The notes below the pieces were generated by a model. The model saw nothing but the letters and a program-made list of their open reading frames with translations, was not told the origin of the DNA and searched no databases. This document shows, piece after piece, positions 5,717 through 11,019 of a stretch of DNA of 11,019 nucleotides (positions are counted from its first letter, which is position 1; each line of letters starts with the position of its first letter). This stretch comes from an uncultured Bacilli bacterium (GTDB taxonomy: Bacteria; Bacillota_I; Bacilli_A; RF39; UBA660). Both the position numbers and the translations under genes were made by a program. The DNA lies in NCBI GenBank assembly GCA_949840855.1, contig CATKYP010000021.1, positions 1 to 11,019 on the forward strand, read 5' to 3'.

Positions 5717-6238
5717 ATATTTTAGATAATTTTCTATTGAGATGGTATTGATATCGCTTTCCCATCTTCTAATAGTTGTATCAGATACTTCCATCAGACT
5801 AGCGAACTTGCTAACAGATAAATTGTTCTTGATTCTGAACTCTTTTAATTGTTTGTTTCCATCTTCTGCTAGAAATCTAATATAGGAATCTGATTTTCCG
5901 AACTTATCTCTCATACCTAGAATATCTACTATCTTATTTATAATATCCTTATCGTAGAAACTTCGTTTCCCATTTCTTCCACCATTTTCTAGTGTAAGGA
6001 TAACTTCTCGTGTTACACCTAGTTGTTCTGCTAGTTCTTCTTGGGTTAGATTATTCAATCTTCTGTAGTACTTGATTTTTGATTCTGCTTTCGTTTGCTT
6101 GTTGATTTTTGGTAGTGTTCTTCTTGGGTTTTTAAGTGGAATCTTGTATTCTGTAGTGATTTTATCCTTTAATATATCAAATACTACCTGAAATGCAACA
6201 AAGTAGTCCGTAATGTGAATATTGCATTTTCTATACAT
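5690..6238 (-). CDS. Double helix-turn-helix reading frame; in the excised circle the C-terminal extension of the recombinase
   Basis: In the integrated state this frame opens inside sigK (ATG 6238 or TTG 6247), with no ribosome binding site before either codon and no ATG in the first part of the element-encoded frame. Two XRE-like HTH segments are visible. Numbering from the TTG, they are at 57-90 (KIKYYRRLNNLTQEELAEQL, GVTREVILTLENG) and 132-175 (KQLKEFRIKNNLSVSKFASL, MEVSDTTIRRWESD). In the circle, core joining places codon TGC (Cys) where the recombinase has TGA, followed by AAT ATT CAC, exactly this frame. The product would be 564 + 178 = 742 residues, and the frame ends inside a terminator. 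So this is most likely the 3' part of the recombinase gene, cut off by integration. Alternatives are a separate regulator read from sigK transcripts, or a remnant. Confidence 0.65.
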   Translation of the reverse strand: MYRKCNIHITDYFVAFQVVFDILKDKITTEYKIPLKNPRRTLPKINKQTKAESKIKYYRRLNNLTQEELAEQLGVTREVILTLENGGRNGKRSFYDKDIINKIVDILGMRDKFGKSDSYIRFLAEDGNKQLKEFRIKNNLSVSKFASLMEVSDTTIRRWESDINTISIENYLKYKKIRDSYC

Positions 6239-6549
6239 CTTGCACAATAGGTAGTAAGTTTTACACCCTTATTGAGTGAAAAAGTATCTACACCTTTTAT
6301 AAGACCAATAGTTCCAATACTAATTAAATCATCTTGATCTCCATCTTTATAATCAAACTTTTTAACAATATGAGCAACCAATCTTAAATTATGCTCAATA
6401 AGTTTATTTCTAGCTTCTACGTCTCCAAAAGCTTTCTTTCTTAAATATAGTTCCTCTTCAGTTTCAGAAAGAGGATCTGGAAAAACCTGATTAGAATAAC
6501 TTCCAGTAACAAAAAAGCATCTTAAAACATCTAAAAATTTAAAAAACAT
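6184..6549 (-). CDS. sigK: RNA polymerase sigma-K factor, 5' half (interrupted by the skin element)
   Basis: The first 108 codons are genuine SigK. A short hydrophobic pro-region (MFFKFLDVLRCFFV) aligns with the start of B. subtilis pro-SigK. Next come VFPDPLSETEE and sigma region 2 with ARNKLIEHNLRLVAHIVKKF, DLISIGTIGLIKGVDTF and YCARCIEN, the core-binding and -10-binding part. After the junction at 6225 the frame reads 13 foreign residues and stops at TAG (6184-6186), so the integrated form makes an inactive 121-aa fragment. Excision replaces these with NEILMHFR and the rest of SigK. The pro-region suggests activation by proteolysis as in Bacillus, unlike the C. difficile protein, which lacks one. 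The start is ATG 6549 with AGGAAGTGA (6554-6562). It lies downstream of the TasA-like gene on the same strand. Confidence 0.95.
   Translation of the reverse strand: MFFKFLDVLRCFFVTGSYSNQVFPDPLSETEEELYLRKKAFGDVEARNKLIEHNLRLVAHIVKKFDYKDGDQDDLISIGTIGLIKGVDTFSLNKGVKLTTYCARCIENAIFTLRTTLLHFR
6208..6229 (-). repeat. Skin junction at the sigK 5' half: att core plus the other attP half-site
   Basis: The core CATTT (6225-6229) is preceded by CCGTAATGTGAATATTGCA (6208-6226). This is the inverted partner of the half-site at 350-368 with 13 of 19 positions matching. The central dinucleotide here is 6227-6228. The host side (6230 upward) is sigK codons encoding RCIE. Confidence 0.8.
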
Positions 6550-6581
6550 ATAATCACTTCCTAGTTAATTATATGTTTTTT
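6541..6581 (-). promoter_or_regulatory. Perfect 14-bp inverted repeat around the sigK ribosome binding site and start, with a sigma-E-like -10
   Basis: AAAAAACATATAAT (6541-6554) and ATTATATGTTTTTT (6568-6581) are perfect inverted copies with a 13-nt spacer. In sigK mRNA coming from upstream, the ATG (6549-6547) would be in one arm and most of the Shine-Dalgarno in the loop; the hairpin also ends in a T-run, like a weak terminator. The far arm on the minus strand contains CATATAAT, a 7-of-8 match to the sigma-E -10 consensus CATACAAT. A transcript begun there would lack that arm and stay unfolded. A convincing -35 is not visible. Confidence 0.55.
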
Positions 6582-6604
6582 TATTTGATTTAATCTTAAT
6601 TTAA

Positions 6605-7249
6605 TTATTGTAAACCTTGTGCTTCTGCAATAGTAGCATCTCTACCATATACATCTACTGTAATGTAAAACTCTCCAGAAGTAGAACCAACTACATAACT
6701 AGAATCTATCCACATTCTTAAGCGATAATGTGTGGTCATACTACTAGTTGCTCCAACTCTAGCAAGAACCATATCTCCTGCACTAACGTCTAAATCATCT
6801 TTAGCTGCTAGTGGTGTATATTGTGTTGGTTGCAATACTTCTTTTGTATAAGAATTAGGAGAAGGTCCTGATTGTAAATATAATCTTACATTCTCATTCT
6901 TTATTGTTGATCTAGTATTATCTTTTGAAGCAACAATTTCATAAATTAATGCTTGTTGTCCAGTAATACCAACTTCTACAGAAAAATCATAAGTCTCATT
7001 TTCTCCTGATAGTTGTTTACCAACATCTTCTGTAACTGGCATAGAATTATTAATTACAATACCTTTTGTACCTTCTATATAATTCATAGTCATAGTAGCA
7101 GTAGATATTTGATTAATTTTCGTACCTTGTTTACTATAAGTAAATGCTGCATAGGTTACTCCAACTACTAACAACACCAACATAAACAATAATACTACTA
7201 TTACTAAAGTTTGCTCTCTTCCTTCTCTTTTTTTCCTGTCTTCTTTCAA
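6605..7249 (-). CDS. Exported TasA/camelysin-like protein
   Basis: A 214-residue protein. It starts with a basic cytoplasmic stretch (MKEDRKKREGREQ), then a hydrophobic segment at 14-32 (TLVIVVLLFMLVLLVVGVT). The sequence TYAAF follows, close to the TYAYF-type motif after the signal segment of TasA and camelysin (CalY) family proteins. The rest is Thr/Ser/Val-rich and likely beta-sandwich (INQISTATMTMNY at 45-57, YDFSVEVGITG, GEFYITVDVYG at the end). I infer a membrane-anchored or secreted surface or matrix protein. The start is TTG 7249, chosen because AAGGTGA (7256-7262) lies at ideal spacing and no ATG fits. It lies between murE and sigK on the same strand and has its own promoter candidate. 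No signal peptidase partner (SipW) is in the window. The family assignment is moderate. Confidence 0.6.
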   Translation of the reverse strand: MKEDRKKREGREQTLVIVVLLFMLVLLVVGVTYAAFTYSKQGTKINQISTATMTMNYIEGTKGIVINNSMPVTEDVGKQLSGENETYDFSVEVGITGQQALIYEIVASKDNTRSTIKNENVRLYLQSGPSPNSYTKEVLQPTQYTPLAAKDDLDVSAGDMVLARVGATSSMTTHYRLRMWIDSSYVVGSTSGEFYITVDVYGRDATIAEAQGLQ

Positions 7250-7270
7250 TTTATTTCACCTTACCTTTAC

Positions 7271-7298
7271 ATTTTAAGTTTATCAAGGAACTTTTCAA
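7271..7298 (-). promoter_or_regulatory. Promoter of the TasA-like gene
   Basis: On the minus strand, TTGAAA (7293-7298) and TAAAAT (7271-7276) are 16 bp apart, each 5 of 6 to consensus. The predicted start near 7264 gives a very short leader that begins at the ribosome binding site. Confidence 0.5.
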
Positions 7299-7335
7299 AA
7301 ATCAACAAAATACAAGTACTTTTCTAAACTTTACA

Positions 7336-8781
7336 CTATACTACAATGTTTTCCACTTTTTTTCTATCTTCCACTGCTTTATATGCCTCTTCTACATCAT
7401 TAAAATATATCGTCTCAGTCTTTAGTTTTTGATACGTTTCATTACCCTTTCCTAAAATTAATACCATATCTTTCTCTTTGGCCATAGATATAGCTTTTTT
7501 AATAGCCTCCCTTCTATCTACCACAATTTCATAATTTGAGTGATTTTCTTTAGCTGTTGATACTAATTGATTTGCAATGTCAAGTGGATCTTCACTTCTA
7601 GGATCCTCATATGTAAATATTGCATAACTAGCATTATTTAAAACAGTTTCACCCATTATTGGTCTTTTCTTATAATCCCTTTCTCCAGCAGACCCAATAA
7701 CAACTATCGATCTATTAATATCAAGCGTATGAACAAAATTAAGTAACTTACTAATTCCATTTGGAGTATGAGCATAATCTATCATTACATAATAAGGTGT
7801 ATTAGTATCCAATAACTCCATTCTTCCATCTACCACTACGTTTTTAAGATTTTTAATCAAGTAATCAAATTTATATCCCTGTGATAAACATACAAGTAAA
7901 GCAGCTGCTAAGTTATATACATTAAAATCTGCAAGAAGCGGGCTGACAATATCATAAGTATTATTCTCATATTTATATGTTATATAAGTACACTTGGGAC
8001 TAACCTTAAAATCTACTATTTGCAAAGTATTTTCTTCTCCCCTACCATAAGTTAATACTTTTCCAGCACAACATTCTCTCATTTTTTGATAATGTTCATC
8101 ATCACCATTTAAAATACAAAAGCCATCATTTTTAGTCTGTTTAAAAAGCATTCCTTTACACTCAATATAATTTTCAAAAGAGCCATGAATATTAATATGT
8201 TCCCACGTAATATTTGTAATTGCAGCTGCATCAAACTCCAAATTATCAAGTCGTCCTCTAAAAAAGGCTTCACTAGATGCTTCCATAACAACTGTATTAC
8301 AACCATTTTTCAAAAACTCATCAAAATACATATAAATTTTATCAGCATCTGGAGTTGTGTTTGCTATGTCTTTTCTTATATCTTTATAACTCATACCATT
8401 AGTTCCCATATAAGCACAATCATTTTTGCCAATTAGTGTTTGAATAATCGTTGCTGTACTTGTTTTACCATCAGTACCAGTTACTCCAATAACTTTTATT
8501 TTATCTTGAGGATTATCATAAAACCTCTGACATAATAAAGGTAACTCCTTATTAGTATCATCTACCTTTATTACAGGAATAGACGCACTTATTTCTTCTC
8601 TACTTACTACAAGTGCACTAGCTCCTCTTTTTATCGCTTCTTCAATATAATCATGTCTATCTACCTTTACTCCCATAGTACAAACAAAAAGATCTCCCTT
8701 TTCTATTTCTTTAGAATTTATTTTTATTCCTTTTATTTCTATATCATTATCAACGTCATATAATTCGCTTAACTTCTTCAT
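7336..8781 (-). CDS. murE: UDP-N-acetylmuramyl-tripeptide synthetase (MurE-type Mur ligase)
   Basis: A 481-residue cytoplasmic ATP-dependent ligase that adds the third amino acid to UDP-MurNAc-L-Ala-D-Glu in peptidoglycan synthesis. Motifs (481-aa numbering): ATP loop GVTGTDGKTS (99-108); NTTPDA (141-146) for the UDP substrate; MEASSEAF at the usual EVSSH site; HINIHGSFENYIECKG, whose Lys209 is the expected carbamylated lysine; DYAHTPNG (335-342); GSAGERDYKKR (363-373); and the amino-acid-specificity loop EDPRSEDP (392-399). The Arg in the last motif is typical of diaminopimelate-adding enzymes (DNPR), but DN is replaced by ED. The start ATG 8781 has AAAGGAT at 8789-8795. An in-frame ATG at 8811 lies in the -10 box of the likely promoter and is rejected. 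Length is normal. No other mur genes are nearby, so it may also be a second, specialised copy. Confidence 0.88.
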   Translation of the reverse strand: MKKLSELYDVDNDIEIKGIKINSKEIEKGDLFVCTMGVKVDRHDYIEEAIKRGASALVVSREEISASIPVIKVDDTNKELPLLCQRFYDNPQDKIKVIGVTGTDGKTSTATIIQTLIGKNDCAYMGTNGMSYKDIRKDIANTTPDADKIYMYFDEFLKNGCNTVVMEASSEAFFRGRLDNLEFDAAAITNITWEHINIHGSFENYIECKGMLFKQTKNDGFCILNGDDEHYQKMRECCAGKVLTYGRGEENTLQIVDFKVSPKCTYITYKYENNTYDIVSPLLADFNVYNLAAALLVCLSQGYKFDYLIKNLKNVVVDGRMELLDTNTPYYVMIDYAHTPNGISKLLNFVHTLDINRSIVVIGSAGERDYKKRPIMGETVLNNASYAIFTYEDPRSEDPLDIANQLVSTAKENHSNYEIVVDRREAIKKAISMAKEKDMVLILGKGNETYQKLKTETIYFNDVEEAYKAVEDRKKVENIVV

Positions 8782-8809
8782 AATATCTATCCTTTCGTAT
8801 ATATAATTC

Positions 8810-8838
8810 ATTATATAGTAAAATTTTGTAAAATTAAA
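8810..8838 (-). promoter_or_regulatory. murE promoter candidate
   Basis: On the minus strand, TTTAAT (8833-8838) and a perfect TATAAT (8810-8815) are 17 bp apart. Transcription would begin near 8803, about 22 nt before the ATG at 8781. Its -35 box crosses that of the divergent arginase promoter. Confidence 0.5.
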
Positions 8839-8854
8839 GACAATTCAATACAAT
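8826..8854 (+). promoter_or_regulatory. Arginase/alanine racemase operon promoter candidate
   Basis: TTGTAA (8826-8831) and TACAAT (8849-8854) are 17 bp apart, 4 and 5 of 6 to consensus. Transcription would begin near 8861. The ribosome binding site AGGTGAT (8881-8887) follows. A second -10-like TATGAT lies at 8865-8870. Confidence 0.45.
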
Positions 8855-8892
8855 AAAACAAATTTATGATATTATTATATAGGTGATATTTT

Positions 8893-9801
8893 ATGAAAAC
8901 TATAATTATTGGAGCAGGTAGTGACTTAGGTGTACACATAGATGGAGCTAAATTCGGTCCAAGCCAACTGATAAATGATATGAAAGACTTTTATAAAGGT
9001 GAAATGATTTCCTTAACACAAGACGAAAAGATAATTAAAAGCAGAAATTTATCTGACAGAAGAAAAAACGAGTATGAAATAGATAAGTTCAATACTAAAC
9101 TTTATAAAACTGAAGTAGAACAAATCGAAAAAGGCTTTTTTCCCATAACTATTGGAGGAGACCACTCTATTGCTGTAGCAAGCGCTTTAGCCAGTGCCAA
9201 TTTTGAAGATGCTATGGGACTTATTTGGATAGATGCACATACTGATTATAATACTTTTGAAACAACTGTATCAGGTAATATTCACGGTCTACCTTGCGCT
9301 GCTATTAATGGATATAAATGTGCTGAACTAAGAAAATTTCATAACGGAAATTTAATAGATCCTAGAAGAACAGTAATAGTAGGAGCCAGGAGCATTGATC
9401 CTTGGGAAAAAGATAACATCAAATATTCAGGAGTTACAGTTTTTACAACTGATGATTTAAGAGAAAAAGGAATAGAAACAGTCATGGAGGAAGCTTTTAA
9501 AATTGCTACAGAAAAAACAACAGGTGTTCATATAAGTTATGATTTAGACATAATAGATCCAGAAGTAGCACCAGGAGTATCAATACCAGAAGTTGATGGC
9601 ATAAATGAAGATGAAGCTATGCAAATATTAAATGAAGTTTTAAAACATACTGATGTTATATCTTCTATAGATATTGTAGAATTAAATCCTTTAAGAGATA
9701 TTGATAGAAAAACAGAACAAATTGCCCTTAATATACTAGCTAACACTGTTCAAAAAATTGAAAAATCAAAAAATGTAATAAACAAAGAGAAAGTATATTA
9801 A
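8893..9801 (+). CDS. Arginase (ureohydrolase family, binuclear manganese)
   Basis: A 302-residue enzyme of the arginase/agmatinase superfamily, which hydrolyses a guanidino group to release urea. All metal-binding motifs are present: GGDHS (88-92, His91), DAHTDYN (114-120; Asp114, His116, Asp118) and SYDLDIIDP (215-223; Asp217, Asp219). Glu263 in ELNP matches the arginase catalytic region. HGLPCAA (131-137) and the VAPGVSIPEVDG loop (226-237) look more like arginase than agmatinase or formimidoylglutamase. Arginine to ornithine plus urea is therefore the likely reaction, in the cytoplasm. The start is ATG 8893 with AGGTGAT at 8881-8887. It is divergent from murE and 20 bp upstream of the racemase, so they form an operon. 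Length is typical of the family. Exact substrate is inferred. Confidence 0.88.
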   Translation: MKTIIIGAGSDLGVHIDGAKFGPSQLINDMKDFYKGEMISLTQDEKIIKSRNLSDRRKNEYEIDKFNTKLYKTEVEQIEKGFFPITIGGDHSIAVASALASANFEDAMGLIWIDAHTDYNTFETTVSGNIHGLPCAAINGYKCAELRKFHNGNLIDPRRTVIVGARSIDPWEKDNIKYSGVTVFTTDDLREKGIETVMEEAFKIATEKTTGVHISYDLDIIDPEVAPGVSIPEVDGINEDEAMQILNEVLKHTDVISSIDIVELNPLRDIDRKTEQIALNILANTVQKIEKSKNVINKEKVY

Positions 9802-9821
9802 AATTAATATGGAGGTACCTG

Positions 9822-10970
9822 ATGACTAAGGATGATAATGAAAATTTGATTAAAAATAGAGCTTGGATAGAAATAAACTTAAATAACCTGGAACACAATA
9901 TAAATGAAATAAAAAAAATACTAACAGATAAAACAGAAATAATGGCTGTTATAAAAGCTAACGCTTATGGCCACGGAATAATACCTATTTCTAAAAAGTT
10001 AAATGAAATTGGTATTACTGATTTTGCTGTTGCAACTCTTGATGAAGCAATAACTCTAAGAAAAAATAATATTTCAGGAAATATTTTGATACTAGGCTAT
10101 ACTAGTATAGAGAATCTAAAATATGTATCTGAATACGATTTAATTCAAACAATAGTAGATGAAGAATATGCAGAAAAAATTTCTAATTTAAGTTTTGCTA
10201 GGAAATTAAAAACCCATATAAAAATAAATACTGGAATGAATAGAATTGGTATCGATTATAAAAATACTCAATTTATTGAGAAAATATATAATTATGATAA
10301 TATTGAAGTTTTAGGAATATTTTCTCACCTTTGTGTATCAGATAGCCAAGATGAAAGCGATATAGAATTTACAAGAAATCAAATAAATAAGTTTAATAAC
10401 CTAATCAATAAGTTAGAAAATAAAGGAATAAATATAGGAAAAAAACATATCCAAGCTAGTTATGGACTACTCAATTATAATGAATTTTCGTATGATTATG
10501 TTAGAATGGGAATTGTTATGTTCGGTATTAATATTGAGAAAAATATTTCAACAAAATTATCATTAAATTTAAAACCAGTTCTTTCATTAAAAGCAAGAGT
10601 AACTAGTGTAAAAGAAATTGATAAAGACTCCTATGTTGGATATGGCAGAAAATATAAAGCAAATAAAAATACTAAATTAGCATCGATTTCAATAGGATAT
10701 GCAGATGGTTATCCTAGAAACTTATCAGAAAAAGACGTAAATATTTTAATAAACAACCAATATGGAACAATAGTCGGTCGAATCTGTATGGATCAACTAA
10801 TGGCCGATGTTTCAAATATAGATAATATAAAACAGGATGATATCGCTACATTAATTGGAAATGATGACAACATATCTATGGAAAAACTAGCCTTTTCTAG
10901 TAAGACTATTACAAATGAATTAACTAGTAGATTAGGCGAAAGACTTAAATACATAATAATAGATAAATAA
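9822..10970 (+). CDS. alr: Alanine racemase (PLP-dependent, fold type III)
   Basis: A 382-residue enzyme converting L-alanine and D-alanine for peptidoglycan; in spore-formers it also modulates alanine-triggered germination. The PLP-binding motif is VIKANAYGHG (43-52), with Lys45 forming the Schiff base. Substrate-side motifs are INTGMNRIG (135-143), RMGIVMFG (228-235), GYADGYPR (292-299) with the second catalytic base Tyr293, and RICMDQLMADVS (320-331). LTSRLGERLKY closes the C-terminal beta domain. The phosphate-binding segment reads HIQASYGLLNY where most alanine racemases have an ANSAG-type sequence. I recall a related SSYG form in VanT-type serine/alanine racemases, but without their membrane domain here. 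The start is ATG 9822 with GGAGG at 9811-9815. It is second in the operon after arginase, with a terminator directly after the stop. Confidence 0.93.
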   Translation: MTKDDNENLIKNRAWIEINLNNLEHNINEIKKILTDKTEIMAVIKANAYGHGIIPISKKLNEIGITDFAVATLDEAITLRKNNISGNILILGYTSIENLKYVSEYDLIQTIVDEEYAEKISNLSFARKLKTHIKINTGMNRIGIDYKNTQFIEKIYNYDNIEVLGIFSHLCVSDSQDESDIEFTRNQINKFNNLINKLENKGINIGKKHIQASYGLLNYNEFSYDYVRMGIVMFGINIEKNISTKLSLNLKPVLSLKARVTSVKEIDKDSYVGYGRKYKANKNTKLASISIGYADGYPRNLSEKDVNILINNQYGTIVGRICMDQLMADVSNIDNIKQDDIATLIGNDDNISMEKLAFSSKTITNELTSRLGERLKYIIIDK

Positions 10971-10971
10971 A

Positions 10972-11011
10972 AAAAGAATTGTACATATATAAACTACAAT
11001 TCTTTTATTAT
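10972..11011 (+). terminator. Intrinsic terminator after alr
   Basis: AAAAGAATTGTA (10972-10983) and TACAATTCTTTT (10995-11006) form a perfect 12-bp stem with an 11-nt loop. The A-run and T-run flanks allow it to act in both directions. Confidence 0.88.
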
Positions 11012-11019
11012 ACTATTAA

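Larger units (their letters stand above)
346..6229. mobile_element. sigK intervening (skin) element, 5,879 bp between core repeats
   Basis: The element splits sigK between codons 108 and 109. Both ends carry the 5-bp repeat CATTT on the plus strand (AAATG on the coding strand) at 346-350 and 6225-6229, which are 5,879 bp apart. Removing the DNA between them joins GAA AAT of the 5' half to GAA ATT TTA of the 3' half and restores the conserved SigK segment CIENEILMH. A large serine recombinase sits at one end. The rest is phage-like cargo: an XRE repressor, an excisionase-like protein, a lipoprotein and small proteins. In Bacillus subtilis and Clostridioides difficile such elements are excised in the mother cell during sporulation. 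They are about 48 kb and 15 kb there, so this one is very small. The insertion point in the protein is the one used in B. subtilis. Confidence 0.95.

Noticed and set aside
1..6549. sigK as a simple pseudogene broken by insertion
   Set aside because: Both halves keep intact frames and conserved motifs, the core repeat rejoins them exactly, and a matching recombinase is present. This is a programmed split.
8109..8436. Extra frames within murE on both strands (8109-8306 minus, 8185-8436 plus)
   Set aside because: They are overlapped by the strongly conserved MurE frame and have no initiation signals.
8782..8811. ATG at 8811 as the murE start
   Set aside because: It lies within the TATAAT of the likely promoter and has no ribosome binding site, whereas ATG 8781 has AAAGGAT at good spacing.
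1..11019. tRNA, rRNA, CRISPR array, insertion sequence or replication origin
   Set aside because: No cloverleaf, conserved rRNA stretch, regularly spaced repeats, transposase or DnaA-box cluster was seen on either strand.

Overview
The window comes from a very AT-rich, endospore-forming low-GC Firmicute (Bacillota). The evidence is a split sigK gene, which encodes the late mother-cell sporulation sigma factor, together with strong AGGAGG-type ribosome binding sites, Rho-independent terminators and typical Firmicute peptidoglycan and amino-acid genes. Species cannot be named from the sequence.

The central feature is a compact 'skin' (sigma-K intervening) element. The 5' half of sigK (6549 down to 6225, minus strand) and its 3' half (350 down to position 1, cut by the window edge) are separated by 5,879 bp. 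A 5-bp direct repeat (AAATG on the minus strand; 6225-6229 and 346-350) marks both junctions. Joining the halves there restores the conserved SigK segment RCIENEILMHFR in frame. Next to the 3' half lies a 564-residue large serine recombinase, the likely excising enzyme. The two element-side flanks of the core form a 2 x 19-bp imperfect dyad around a central AA, as expected for the attP of such an enzyme.

The most unusual point is at the junctions. The last base of the recombinase stop codon (TGA) comes from host sigK DNA. In the excised circle the stop becomes TGC, and the recombinase frame continues without a break into the open frame at the opposite end of the element (6229 down to 5690). 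That would give a predicted 742-residue recombinase with two C-terminal helix-turn-helix (HTH) segments, ending exactly in an intrinsic terminator. Integration would therefore truncate the recombinase and excision would lengthen it.

Layout of the element: recombinase (345-2039, -) with an operator-like dyad over its promoter; a 0.6-kb AT-rich noncoding stretch with a 13-bp hairpin and a dyad-flanked plus-strand promoter; an XRE-type repressor (2654-2932, -) divergent from a small protein (3058-3315, +) across repeated ATAGTTGCA boxes; a lipoprotein (3343-4131, +); an excisionase-like 61-aa protein (4419-4604, +) overlapping a 102-aa protein (4594-4902, +); two related small acidic proteins (5114-5353 and 5449-5616, +); and a bidirectional terminator facing the HTH reading frame.

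Outside the element the minus strand reads murE-type ligase (8781-7336), a TasA/camelysin-like exported protein (7249-6605), then sigK. A perfect 14-bp inverted repeat brackets the sigK ribosome binding site and start codon. The plus strand carries an arginase-family gene (8893-9801) and an alanine racemase (9822-10970) as a two-gene operon ending in a clear terminator.
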